This document shows positions 44,152-52,577 of a DNA stretch of 64,000 nucleotides, piece by piece (within the stretch, counting starts at the first letter, position 1; each line of letters opens with the position of its first letter). A model generated the notes under the pieces. It was not told the DNA's origin. It saw nothing but the letters and a program-made list of their open reading frames with translations, and did no database searches. Where the stretch lies: assembly GCF_001315015.1 (NCBI RefSeq), contig NZ_CP012916.1, positions 755,021-819,020 of the forward strand. Direction: 5' to 3'. A program made the position numbers and the translations under genes. This DNA is from Azospirillum brasilense (GTDB lineage Bacteria; Pseudomonadota; Alphaproteobacteria; Azospirillales; Azospirillaceae).

Positions 44152-46649
44152 CGCCCGCCCTCCGTCTGCGAGCGCCGGGTGCGGGACGGGACGGTCCGCC
44201 GCCACGTCAGCAGGGCGAAGAGCAGCAGGCTGCCGGCGAGCAGCCCGCCGATCATTCCCACCCCCTCCGGTCCGGCGCCCAGCGGGACGGCGGCGGCCAG
44301 CGTGCCGAACAGGAGCGGCCCGGCGGCCTGCCCCAGCTTGCGGGTGTTGACGTGCAGGGCCAGCACGGAATCGCGCCGCCGCGCCTCGCGCGCCGCCAGC
44401 AGCTCGGCATGGCGCATCTGGGCGGACAGGCCGAAGCTCTCCGCGAGGCCGATCAGGAACACCGTGGCGAAGGCCGTCCACAGCGACGCCTGGAGACCGA
44501 ACAGGGCCAGCGCTCCGGCGATCATCGCCGCGGACAGCAGCGTCACCCCCGGAACCGGCAGGCGCCGCGCCGCCATGCGGGTCAGCAGCGGCCCGGCCAG
44601 AACGACGCACAGGCCGTGCAGCAGGTAGGCGCGGCCCACCGTCGCCGACGACAGGCCGAGGTCCGCGATGAACAGCGGCAGATAGAAGGGCAGGAACATC
44701 GCCGCCACCGCGGTGGGCAGGGAGATCAGCGCCAGGAACAGCGGCACCTTGATGCGCCGCCGCCGCGGGTGGACTGTCCCGCCGCACGGCGAGGGGACGG
44801 GCGCGCAATGCGCGTCCGGCGGGACGGCTCCGGGCAGGCGGGGAACGCCGAAAGCGGTGTAGAGCAGCCCGGCGACCGGGATCACGGCCCCCCCGGCGAA
44901 CACCGTCACCGGCCCGTAGGTGGTGGAGAGCAGGGCGCCCGACACCGCCCCGCAGTTCACCCCGGCATACATGCCGGCGAACAGGCCGGATTGCAGGGCT
45001 GAGGTGTCGGACACCCCGCGCAGTCGCCCGATCAGCGCGTTCGCGGCGATCAGCCCGGCCATGCCGCCCGCTCCGCTCAGCCCGCGGGCCAGGACGAACA
45101 GCAGCGGGTCGGCGGCCACCACCGCCACGGCGGCCAGCGCCATTCCCGCCGCCGCCGCCGCAAAGCCGGCCAGCGAGACCGCCCGCCAGCCGAATCGCCC
45201 GGTCAGCCGCCCGGCGGCCAGCGCCGCGGCGACTCCGCAGAGCATCTCCGCCGTCAGCGGCGCCGCGGCGATCTGGGACGGTGACAGAAAGGGAAAGGGC
45301 TCCGCACCGAAGCTGGTCATCAGCAGCGGGACGAAGGACACCGGCAGAAAGGCGCCGAAATACATCAGAAAGGCCGAGAAGCGGATGGAGCCGGCGACAT
45401 TGCCGGTTCCACCCGCCACGGCCCGTCCGTCGCCGGAGCGCCGGGCCATCCAGGTCCGCCCGCCGAGCACGCGGTCCATCTCGAACATGAACAGCAGCGA
45501 TGTGACGAGGATGGTCGCCATGTCCAGACCGAACTCGGTCAGCTGCGTGGCCACCCGGTCGCCATCCACCACGGCCACCAGCTCGCGCGCCTCGCCGCCG
45601 CGGTCCTGGGCGAGCGGCCAGCGCAGCGTCACGTCCGGCATGTCCGACAGGAAGGGGACGCCGCCCACGATGTGGCGGGCGTCGTGGCTCGGCGGGGTGG
45701 TGCCGGGGAGGGCCAGCTCGATGGACTGCAGAGTGGGCATGCTGGCGCGGATGCGCTCGAAATAGCCGTCCACCCCGGCCAGCGACCCATAGTCCAGCCC
45801 GCGCCGGACCACCGACTCGAGGTCGTTGCGGATCATCCGGGCGACGATCTGGGTCGCCTGTTCGGCGGCCTCCAGATGGGCGGTGGAAATCAGCGTGTAG
45901 CATTCCGCCGCCGCCGCGGTCTGGGCGGCCAGCATCGCGCCCAGCGCCAGCAGCCGGCGCAGGCGCTCCAGCCGGACCCGGCGCCCTTCCGGCGCACGGC
46001 GCAGGCCGAAGGCCATCACCAGACCGGTAAGACCGAGGAAGCCGACCGTCCCCAGCCCCGTCCACAGGAGCTGCGGCAGGGTGCGGTCGCGGAAGTCCTC
46101 CACCCGGTCGTCCACCCTGGCGCTGTCGGACTGGATGATGAGAAAGCCGGCGGGAGCATCGACCGGCCGGCCGGCCCGCTCCGCCTCGCCGGGAGTGCGG
46201 ATCGGCAGATAGAGGGCATAGGTGCCGTTGCCGGCATCGTGCCGGAACCAGTGGGGGCGCCGCTCCAGCTCGGCGCGGGCCCGGCGCAGAGTGGCCTCCG
46301 TCACCGGCTCAACGGGCCGCCCCCGGGCGATGGCGACGACGCGTCCGTCCGCCACCGCCACCCCGATCCCCCGCGCCCCGGGCAGGTTGGCGGCGAGCTG
46401 GTCGAGGATCGCCTCCAGCCCGTAGAAGTCGTCCAGCGGCTTGCCGTAGCCCAGCGCGTCCTGGACGTTCTCCACGGTCTTGCCGCCGACCACCGCGAAG
46501 GCCGCCATCAGCGTGCCCGCGTGGTTCTGGCGGAAGGAGCCGAGATTGATGCTCAGGCTGAAGGCCAGGGTCACCCCGACCAGAAGCACCGACACCAGGA
46601 AGGCGCGGAGGAGGCCGGAGCGGCCGGACGGGGCACCGGACGAGGCCAT
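44148..46649 (-). CDS. MFS transporter fused to an N-terminal two-part periplasmic sensor region
   Basis: This protein has 833 residues, about twice the usual MFS length. Residues 13-34 are a membrane helix, 35-192 a periplasmic domain with Cache-like GIGVAVADGRVVAIARG, 193-214 a helix, 232-250 a helix, 251-375 a second periplasmic domain, and 376-390 a helix. Residues about 422-833 then form a complete twelve-helix MFS with a central proline-rich loop (PPDAHCAPVPSPCGG). The design suggests a ligand-gated transporter or a transceptor. The ATG follows the binding-protein stop by 2 bases and the stop overlaps the GNAT start by 4 bases. No frameshift is needed to read through, so the fusion is genuine in this sequence. 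Confidence 0.8.
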   Translation of the reverse strand: MASSGAPSGRSGLLRAFLVSVLLVGVTLAFSLSINLGSFRQNHAGTLMAAFAVVGGKTVENVQDALGYGKPLDDFYGLEAILDQLAANLPGARGIGVAVADGRVVAIARGRPVEPVTEATLRRARAELERRPHWFRHDAGNGTYALYLPIRTPGEAERAGRPVDAPAGFLIIQSDSARVDDRVEDFRDRTLPQLLWTGLGTVGFLGLTGLVMAFGLRRAPEGRRVRLERLRRLLALGAMLAAQTAAAAECYTLISTAHLEAAEQATQIVARMIRNDLESVVRRGLDYGSLAGVDGYFERIRASMPTLQSIELALPGTTPPSHDARHIVGGVPFLSDMPDVTLRWPLAQDRGGEARELVAVVDGDRVATQLTEFGLDMATILVTSLLFMFEMDRVLGGRTWMARRSGDGRAVAGGTGNVAGSIRFSAFLMYFGAFLPVSFVPLLMTSFGAEPFPFLSPSQIAAAPLTAEMLCGVAAALAAGRLTGRFGWRAVSLAGFAAAAAGMALAAVAVVAADPLLFVLARGLSGAGGMAGLIAANALIGRLRGVSDTSALQSGLFAGMYAGVNCGAVSGALLSTTYGPVTVFAGGAVIPVAGLLYTAFGVPRLPGAVPPDAHCAPVPSPCGGTVHPRRRRIKVPLFLALISLPTAVAAMFLPFYLPLFIADLGLSSATVGRAYLLHGLCVVLAGPLLTRMAARRLPVPGVTLLSAAMIAGALALFGLQASLWTAFATVFLIGLAESFGLSAQMRHAELLAAREARRRDSVLALHVNTRKLGQAAGPLLFGTLAAAVPLGAGPEGVGMIGGLLAGSLLLFALLTWRRTVPSRTRRSQTEGGR

Positions 46650-46651
46650 GG

Positions 46652-47833
46652 CTAGAGCACTCCGTGCAGTGAATCCGCCGCCAGCAGCGCCGGAAAGGGG
46701 ATGCGGTAGCCGATGGCCGCCGCGGTCGCCGCGTTCCAGGCGATGGACGGCGTGTCGAAATAGACCTGCGGCAAGTGGCGCAGCGGCTCGCCGGCCATGA
46801 CGCGGGCGAGGGTGGCGGCGCCGAAATGGCCGATGCCCGCCATGTCGGCACGGGCGATGCTCATCAGCGCGCCGCGCTCCACCTCCTCGGGACCGAGTTG
46901 CGAGAAAGTCGGGATACGGCGTTTCAGGAAAGGCCGGACCAGCGAGGAAAAGCGGTCCAGGGGCCAGCGTCCGTAGGTGATGTAGACGGCGTCCGCCTCG
47001 CGCGACAGCGCCTCCCAGGCGGCGGTCAGATCGACCTCGTAGCGGTACTGGTCGAGATGGTCGATCGGCGCGCGGACGTGCCGCTCCACCAGTTCGAACC
47101 CGATCCGCTCGGCCGTCGCCTCGATGTCGGGCAGAGAGGCGATGGCCCGGCCCGTCGGGCTGTCGTCGTAGGCGATGCCCAGCCGCCGGAACTGGAAGGT
47201 CTTGTGGAAGATGGACAGCTGGCGCTGGAACCGCCGCGGGTCGAGATGCGCCCACACATGGTCGCGCCCGGTGTCGGTCTCCGCCGCGACGATCCCGGCG
47301 GCGATCGGGTTGGTGCAGGAGAAGGCGAGGACCGGCACCCGGTGCGCATCGGTCGCCAGGGCGATGCCGGCGACCGTCCCCATGACGATCATCAGGTCGA
47401 TGTCGGACGGCTCCTGCAGACGCATCACCAGCGCGGCGGCACCGTCGGAGGTCAGGTTGGTGGCGTGGGCGTCGGCGACAAAGTCGAGAACCGGGCTGTC
47501 GGCGTGCGTCGCCAGCCAGGACCACAGGGTGGCGGTGTCGGTCTGGCCCGGACGGTAGGGCATGCCGCTCAGGCCGCCGGTCCAGCCCATCCGTTCCAAC
47601 TCGCCGAGGATGGCGGCGAGCGTCGCGGCGTAATTGCCGTAGGGCATGGATTCAGCGTAGCCAATGCGCCAGCGCCGCGGCACGTCCCGGACGGACGGGA
47701 GCGGCCGGGTGGCGGCCAGCGCCGTGGCCGACGGGCAGAGAACGCCGAGGCCGGCGGCGGCGGCTCCGGCCATCCAGCCACGGCGGGTCATCGCGGCGGC
47801 TCCAGAGGCATCGGAGGAGGACTGTGGATTCAT
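46652..47833 (-). CDS. Tat-exported ABC-type substrate-binding protein (TrpX/COG2984-like)
   Basis: This 393-residue protein has a twin-arginine signal, MTRRGWMAGAAAAGLGV (from residue 15), cleaved near residue 41. The mature part has two alpha/beta lobes typical of the ABC_sub_bind family: RIGYAESMPYGNYAATLAAI, DLMIVMGTVAGIAL, VPVLAFSCTNPIAAGIV, RRLGIAYDDSPTGRAIASLP. No ABC permease or ATPase is nearby, so it probably acts as a sensory ligand receptor. The start overlaps the racemase stop by 4 bases (ATGA) and the MFS-receptor gene starts 2 bases after its stop. Folded export via Tat could indicate a cofactor or early folding. Confidence 0.82.
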   Translation of the reverse strand: MNPQSSSDASGAAAMTRRGWMAGAAAAGLGVLCPSATALAATRPLPSVRDVPRRWRIGYAESMPYGNYAATLAAILGELERMGWTGGLSGMPYRPGQTDTATLWSWLATHADSPVLDFVADAHATNLTSDGAAALVMRLQEPSDIDLMIVMGTVAGIALATDAHRVPVLAFSCTNPIAAGIVAAETDTGRDHVWAHLDPRRFQRQLSIFHKTFQFRRLGIAYDDSPTGRAIASLPDIEATAERIGFELVERHVRAPIDHLDQYRYEVDLTAAWEALSREADAVYITYGRWPLDRFSSLVRPFLKRRIPTFSQLGPEEVERGALMSIARADMAGIGHFGAATLARVMAGEPLRHLPQVYFDTPSIAWNAATAAAIGYRIPFPALLAADSLHGVL

Positions 47834-49011
47834 TCCGGCGGCTCCTCCCCCGTGGCGCTGGTCCGGTAGCGGCGGACGACCCGCGGCCCGAGAAGCGGGA
47901 CCGCGCTAGGGCGCAGCCCGGACCGCGCCGCGATGTCCTCCACGGTGATCCGGTGATCGCCCTGCCGCCCGATCAGGACGGCCTCGTCGCCCGGCTGGAC
48001 GCTGGGGATGTCCGTCAGGTCGGCCAGAAGGCTGCTCATGAAGGGGCGCGCCAGGATCGGCGCCGGGCAGCCCCGGATCAGCAGCACTCCGCCGGCCAGC
48101 CGGTGCAGATGGTGACCGTCGGAGAAGCCGAAGGGCAGGACCGCCACCGGCGTGCGCCGGGGAGCGGCTCCGGCGGTGGCGTAATCGGCGACGTCGCCGG
48201 GTTCCAGCACCGTCACGCGGGTGACGCGGGCCTTCACGCTCATCACCGGAGCAAGGGATGCCGATCCTTCTCCATCCACCATGCGGATACCGAACAGGGC
48301 TGCACCGCAGCGCACCGCCGTGCAGCCGATGCGCGCTGCGGCGTTTGTCAGGAGGGGCCGATCGAGAGCCGGGCTGCTGAGCGCGTGGACCAGCGGCGGC
48401 AGCAGCCCGGCGCCCCGCGCCGCATCGACCGCCTCGCCGAACCGCTCCAGTTCGACCAAGCCGCCGTCCTCGTAGGGGCCATAGACGCCGGACAGGTGGG
48501 TGTAGAGCCCTTCCAGCCGCAGCGCCGGCGCGACGGAAACCGCGGCTAACACGTCGATCAGGTCCGCGTGCGCCGCCCCGAAGCCGGCAAATCCAGTGTT
48601 CACCCGGACATGCACGTCGACCGTCCGGCCGGCGCGGTTGGCGGCGGTGGCGAGCGCCCGCGCCTCCGCCGCGCTGGTGACGGTGGCGCCCAGCCGGTGC
48701 AGGGCGGGCAACCGCAGCTGGCTTTGCAGCGGCGGGTCGATGACCAGGATGGGGGCCGTGACGCCGGCCCGCCGCAGTGTGATGCCCTCGCCCATGTCGG
48801 CGACCACCAGCCCGTCGACCCCGAACCGCTGAAGCGCCCGTCCGACCGGCCCGGCGCCGTGGCCGTAGGCGTCCGCCTTCACCACCCCGAAGACGGCCTG
48901 GCCGGAGGGAAGGCCGCGGCGCAGCCGTTCCAGGTTCCGGCCGAGGGCGTGCAGATCGATGTCCGCCCAGGCGGTGGTGCTGCCCCGCCGGCCCGTCCGC
49001 GTTCCCGTCAT
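47830..49011 (-). CDS. alr: Alanine racemase-like PLP enzyme (divergent)
   Basis: This 393-residue fold-type III PLP enzyme carries the PLP lysine K45 in VFGVVKADAYGHGA. By alignment with Geobacillus Alr the second base Tyr265 corresponds to Y277 (GDVADYATAG) and the substrate-contact Met312 to M325. Three usually invariant positions differ. Arg136, which holds the PLP oxygen, aligns with G143 (NTGFAGFG); Tyr284 is F296 (PFGFSDG); Asp313 is S326. It could be a racemase for another amino acid or a non-catalytic sensor. The gene has 4-base overlaps with both neighbours, so it is locked into this operon rather than acting as the housekeeping racemase. Confidence 0.82.
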   Translation of the reverse strand: MTGTRTGRRGSTTAWADIDLHALGRNLERLRRGLPSGQAVFGVVKADAYGHGAGPVGRALQRFGVDGLVVADMGEGITLRRAGVTAPILVIDPPLQSQLRLPALHRLGATVTSAAEARALATAANRAGRTVDVHVRVNTGFAGFGAAHADLIDVLAAVSVAPALRLEGLYTHLSGVYGPYEDGGLVELERFGEAVDAARGAGLLPPLVHALSSPALDRPLLTNAAARIGCTAVRCGAALFGIRMVDGEGSASLAPVMSVKARVTRVTVLEPGDVADYATAGAAPRRTPVAVLPFGFSDGHHLHRLAGGVLLIRGCPAPILARPFMSSLLADLTDIPSVQPGDEAVLIGRQGDHRITVEDIAARSGLRPSAVPLLGPRVVRRYRTSATGEEPPE

Positions 49012-50072
49012 GCAAGGAACTTCGCGCTGATGTCGGTCGAGGATTCCCGGCCGATCTTGTCGAAGTGCTGATCCAGGAACTCCTCGGCCTTGTGGCGGCC
49101 CGTTTCGAACATGTAGGTCAGGAAGTCCCAGTCGGCGTTCAGCTTGCTGGTGACGCCCAGCTTCTCCACGACCTCTTCGGCGTCGACGGTGTGGATGTGC
49201 ATCTTCTTGTGCTTCTCCGGGCTGAGTTCGCCGGAGTCGATCAGCTTGGAGACGAAGTCGACGACGCGCAGCTCGCGCATCATGCTGGAGTTGAAGCTGA
49301 GCGTGTTGACGCGGTCCATGATCTCGCGGGCGGTGCGCGGCGGCACCGGCACGCGGACCGGGTTGATCTGGACGATCAGGATGTCGCGGCTGTCGCACTG
49401 GTCGATCAGCGGGAACAGCGGCGGGTTGCCGGAATAGCCGCCGTCCCAATAGAAGGCGTTGCCGACCTGCACCGCCTGGAACAGGAAGGGCAGGCAGGCC
49501 GAGGCGAGCACCGCGTCCACCGAGATGTCCTTCGGGCCGAACACCTTCAGCCGGCCGGCGCAGACGTCGGTCGCCGCGATGAAGGTCTTGCAGGCCGGCG
49601 CCTTGCGCAGCCGCTTGAAGTCCACCACGTCCGACAGCACGTCGCGCAGTGGATTCTGGTTCATCGGGTTCAGCTCGTACGGCGACATCATGCGCGACAG
49701 CGCGTCGAACATCTGCCAGAGCGGGGAGAAGTCCATGTTCCCCTTGCTGAACATCTTGTCGAGCGGGGTCGGCTGGAGCGGCCCCTTCTTCGCCTCGTCG
49801 GAGATGCGGCGCCAGAATTCGCGCAGCTTGCTCCGCGCGCCCTCGGGACCGCCGATGGTCAGGCCATAGGCGGTGACGGCGCAGTTCATGGCGCCGGCGC
49901 TGGTGCCGACGATGCCGTCGATGGTCAGGCGTCCATCCTCAAGGATGCGGTCGATCACCCCCCAGGTGAAGGAGCCGTGGGCGCCGCCCCCCTGGAGCGC
50001 CAAGTTGATCGGCTTGACGCTGGTCCGGCTGGTGGATTGGATGGCGGGGGCGGGGAGGATCTGCTCGGGCAT
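49008..50072 (-). CDS. Patatin-like phospholipase
   Basis: This is a 354-residue cytoplasmic serine lipid acyl hydrolase. The oxyanion loop is GGGAHG (28-33), the nucleophile S58 is in GIVGTSAGAM, and the catalytic aspartate D210 is in WDGGYSG. The substrate is probably a phospholipid or storage lipid; no signal peptide is present. The ATG at 50072 has CGGAGCC 5 bases upstream; further upstream residues in frame are not family-like. It is the first gene of the seven-gene operon, with an 89-bp gap from the sigma-like gene on the same strand, and overlaps the racemase gene by 4 bases. Confidence 0.9.
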   Translation of the reverse strand: MPEQILPAPAIQSTSRTSVKPINLALQGGGAHGSFTWGVIDRILEDGRLTIDGIVGTSAGAMNCAVTAYGLTIGGPEGARSKLREFWRRISDEAKKGPLQPTPLDKMFSKGNMDFSPLWQMFDALSRMMSPYELNPMNQNPLRDVLSDVVDFKRLRKAPACKTFIAATDVCAGRLKVFGPKDISVDAVLASACLPFLFQAVQVGNAFYWDGGYSGNPPLFPLIDQCDSRDILIVQINPVRVPVPPRTAREIMDRVNTLSFNSSMMRELRVVDFVSKLIDSGELSPEKHKKMHIHTVDAEEVVEKLGVTSKLNADWDFLTYMFETGRHKAEEFLDQHFDKIGRESSTDISAKFLA

Positions 50073-50161
50073 GGATGGCTCCGGTCGTTGGCGTCCTGGT
50101 TTGGAGGTCGCCAGGGTTGGGAATGGGCGTGTGGATGGACGCGCTCGGTTGACGGTGCGGG

Positions 50162-51001
50162 TCAGAGCGCCGGCTTCATCGTCTTGGACGGGGGAGTGGA
50201 GGGGGGCTTGGGCGGACGCGTTCTGGTCAGCACGCCGTGCTTGGTCGCGCGCCGTGACTGCGGTGTGTCGGGGGGCGGTTTCGCCAGCAGATCGCGATGG
50301 TCTGGAACGGCGCTGCGCAGATAGCTGCGGATCTGCTGAATCCATTTGCGCGCCAGCTCTTCGGAGATGGACAGCTCGGCGGCGATGTCCGCGTAGGGCT
50401 GCTCCTCGATGAAGCGCATGCGGGCGGCTTGGCGCATCCGCTCGTCCCGGATGCCGTCGAGCGATTCCAGGACCTTGGCGAGCAGGGCGCGGTCGGCGTT
50501 GGTGCGTTCCGGGTCCATGGCGTCCCGGCCGCTGGTCCCGTCGGCAATGGAGGCGATCTCGACGAGGGAGCCGACCAGGACGGGATGGCGCTGGTGGGCG
50601 CGGTGCCGGTCGATGAAATGGTTGATGGCGGTGCGCCGCAGCCAGGTGCGCGTCTTGATGATGGAACGCGCGTAGAGGGGAAGGGCTTCCGACAGGTTGA
50701 TGCAGAGTCCGCTCAGGCAGTCGTGGATCTCTTGCCTGTTTCCTTTGCACAACCTATGGTATGTCCAAAACAGGTCGGTGTAGTGGCGGCACCAGAAGAC
50801 CCAGAAGGCCGTCTGATCCCGGGTCGCAATGCGCTCCAGAAGTCCGGAATCGTCCAGTTCGTGGAGATTTTCCCCAGTGTGGGAGTGAAGCCGGGGTGAC
50901 CCAGCCATGGACAGGGAAGGCCAGGAGCGTTTCGGTTCCCGCCGCCGGTCCAACGCCGTTCCGTTGGGGGCGCATCCCAGAGGTTGCATTCTTTGCTGCA
51001 T
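50162..51001 (-). CDS. Sigma-70-like (ECF-type) transcription factor
   Basis: This protein has 279 residues. Residues about 55-145 resemble sigma region 2 (LLERIATRDQTAFWVFWCRH ... TWLRRTAINHFIDRHRAHQR). Residues about 175-235 resemble region 4, with RQAARMRFIEEQPYADIAAE and LSISEELARKWIQQIRSYLR. The C-terminal 45 residues are basic, proline-rich and unlike sigma factors. No anti-sigma gene is next to it. It stands 89 bp upstream of the patatin operon on the same strand and may drive it. The ATG at 51001 has AAGGGA 9 bases upstream; a TTG at 51028 would add nine residues. Confidence 0.72.
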   Translation of the reverse strand: MQQRMQPLGCAPNGTALDRRREPKRSWPSLSMAGSPRLHSHTGENLHELDDSGLLERIATRDQTAFWVFWCRHYTDLFWTYHRLCKGNRQEIHDCLSGLCINLSEALPLYARSIIKTRTWLRRTAINHFIDRHRAHQRHPVLVGSLVEIASIADGTSGRDAMDPERTNADRALLAKVLESLDGIRDERMRQAARMRFIEEQPYADIAAELSISEELARKWIQQIRSYLRSAVPDHRDLLAKPPPDTPQSRRATKHGVLTRTRPPKPPSTPPSKTMKPAL

Positions 51002-51389
51002 ATGACGTCCCTTGCGCGTTTTGCTCAAGGGACGCTCGCCAAGTTCTATGCGTGAACGAAATGGATATACTTTTTTTCGAAATACCTATGTATTTCGTAC
51101 GATCTTATCTAAAAAATGGCCTATCAAAACGCAACCGCACTATGTCTTGATAATCAAGACATGGCTATACGCGCGAATGCAGGCGCATCGGTTCTATGGA
51201 TTGGCATCGGAGGATGGCGAAGCGCCTAGTAACGCCGCGCGGCAGCGGACCGTTCGGAAGAATGAGGATGAAGATTTATTAACCAAGAAAGCAGAATTTT
51301 CGGCCCTGGTGCTGAAGAGTGTTTCAAAAACTCTACAATTCAGGAAGTTGGCGCTGCCATGCGCGGGGCCACTCGAATCCTGCGTCGAA
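51002..51389. other. AT-rich intergenic region between the sigma-like gene and tRNA-Trp
   Basis: This 388-bp region is distinctly AT-rich for this replicon (about 51055-51310) and holds no supportable gene. It contains the promoter of the sigma-like gene and an inverted repeat, CGAAATAC-CTAT-GTATTTCG, at 51078-51097, which sits about 80-100 bases upstream of that gene and could be its operator. No clear tRNA terminator was found downstream of the tRNA gene. Confidence 0.5.
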
Positions 51390-51465
51390 TGGCAGGAGTG
51401 GAGGGGCTCGAACCCCCAACCCCCGGTTTTGGAGACCGGTGCTCTACCAATTGAGCTACACTCCT
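51390..51465 (-). tRNA. trpT: tRNA-Trp (anticodon CCA)
   Basis: The 76-base gene folds into a standard cloverleaf. The acceptor arms are AGGAGTG and CACTCCT, followed by G and an encoded CCA end. The D-loop is in TAGCTCAATTGGTAGAGCA, the anticodon stem-loop is CCGGT-CTCCAAA-ACCGG with CCA at the centre, and the T-arm has GGTTCGAGCCC. It reads UGG. A tryptophan tRNA on this replicon suggests a chromid if it is the cell's only copy. Confidence 0.96.
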
Positions 51466-51800
51466 GTCGCCGCCTTGCAGCGGGAAGCCGCTTGTAGGCG
51501 ATTTCCGGGCCGTGCACCAGAAGAAAATTACGATGATCGTGTTTGGAACGCGCTTGCACCATGGCGACATGGAGCTTGGCGATGAAACGGGCGGACCCGT
51601 ACGTCACTGGCCCCTGCGCACGCAGTTGGGTAAGGAAAAATCACCAAGAAACGCCATGGTTTGGCATAAAACGAATAGAAAAAGATTCTATTCAGCACGA
51701 ATCATCCATATTTAAAAATATAGATTTCATTTTTAAAATATAAAAGCAGCAGCGGTCTTGGTTTTCCTGTGAAAACCGACCGTCGATGATCGGCGTGGCG
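51466..51800. other. AT-rich intergenic region upstream of tRNA-Trp
   Basis: This 335-bp gap has no believable gene. The part at about 51640-51760 is very AT-rich, with GAATAGAA-AAAGA-TTCTATTC (51673-51693) and a looser inverted pair, ATATTTAAAAAT/ATTTTTAAAATAT (about 51708-51743). These could act as terminator-like ends for the ModA-like gene or as promoter elements for the tRNA. Confidence 0.5.
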
Positions 51801-52577
51801 TCATGGAGCGGCAAAGCCGTGGCGTCGCAGGACCGCTTGGCCGAGCGGGGACAGGATGCAGTCCGCGAACGCTTCCACACAGGGGCGGTTCGCCCCGTCC
51901 AGGACGGTCAGGCCATAGTCGGCGCCCACCGCAATGGCCGCCGGCAGATCGATGATCGTCAGCCCAGGAATCTCCAACGCCGCAAGCCGCGCGTTGGTGC
52001 GGTAGGTCAGGAACAAGTCGGCCTTGCGCCTTTCCATCAGCCATCCATAGGGATTGCGGCCCTCCGGCGGGCTCTCGCTGTCCGGTCCGCCGGTGAGCCG
52101 CAGCGCCTTCGCGTCCAGCGCTGCGAAGCTGCCGGGACGGAGCGCCTCGGCCTTGCGGAAGACGTCCCAGGCGTAATCGCCGGCGGGATCGGCCTGTGGC
52201 GTCGAGGTGCCGAGCCGCGTGGTCGGGTCGAGCAGGCGGTCGAGGAGCGTGTCCGCCGTGACATCCATCTCCGGCTGGGCGATGACGCACAGCTGGTTGC
52301 TTGCGAAGGGCCGGACGGCCGTTGCCCGTCCGGCGTCGGCCAGCGCGTGGGGATGCGCCATGTTGGCGGACGCGAACAGACCGCCTTCCCCACTCCACAG
52401 CAGTCGGTCCTTCAGCAGGCCGGAGGGGGCGAAAACGGCTGTGACCGGGATGCCCTCCCGCGCTTCGAACATGGCACCCAGTTCGCCCAGAACCGCCTTC
52501 AGGCTGCCGGCCGCAAACAGATTCACCGCATCCCCCGGCCGCTCCTCCGTCTTGTCCATGGAATTTCGTGTCCGCAC
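51801..52577 (-). CDS. ModA-like solute-binding protein lacking a signal peptide
   Basis: This 258-residue protein has the molybdate/sulphate-binding fold: NLFAAGSLKAVLGELGAMFE, VFAPSGLLKDRLL, GLFASANMAHPHAL, ASNQLCVIAQPE and TADTLLDRLLDPTTRLGTST. The family is normally periplasmic, but here only about 16 polar residues precede the fold. An in-frame TAA lies nine codons upstream of the GTG start, so no signal peptide can be gained by moving the start. It could be a cytoplasmic oxyanion sensor or store, or a decayed gene. No modBC genes are adjacent. The start is GTG 52577, with ATG 52559 as an alternative. Confidence 0.75.
   Translation of the reverse strand: MRTRNSMDKTEERPGDAVNLFAAGSLKAVLGELGAMFEAREGIPVTAVFAPSGLLKDRLLWSGEGGLFASANMAHPHALADAGRATAVRPFASNQLCVIAQPEMDVTADTLLDRLLDPTTRLGTSTPQADPAGDYAWDVFRKAEALRPGSFAALDAKALRLTGGPDSESPPEGRNPYGWLMERRKADLFLTYRTNARLAALEIPGLTIIDLPAAIAVGADYGLTVLDGANRPCVEAFADCILSPLGQAVLRRHGFAAP

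Noticed and set aside
51390..51465. tRNA-Trp as an integration site of a current mobile element
   Set aside because: No integrase gene and no repeat of the tRNA 3' end was found in the window.
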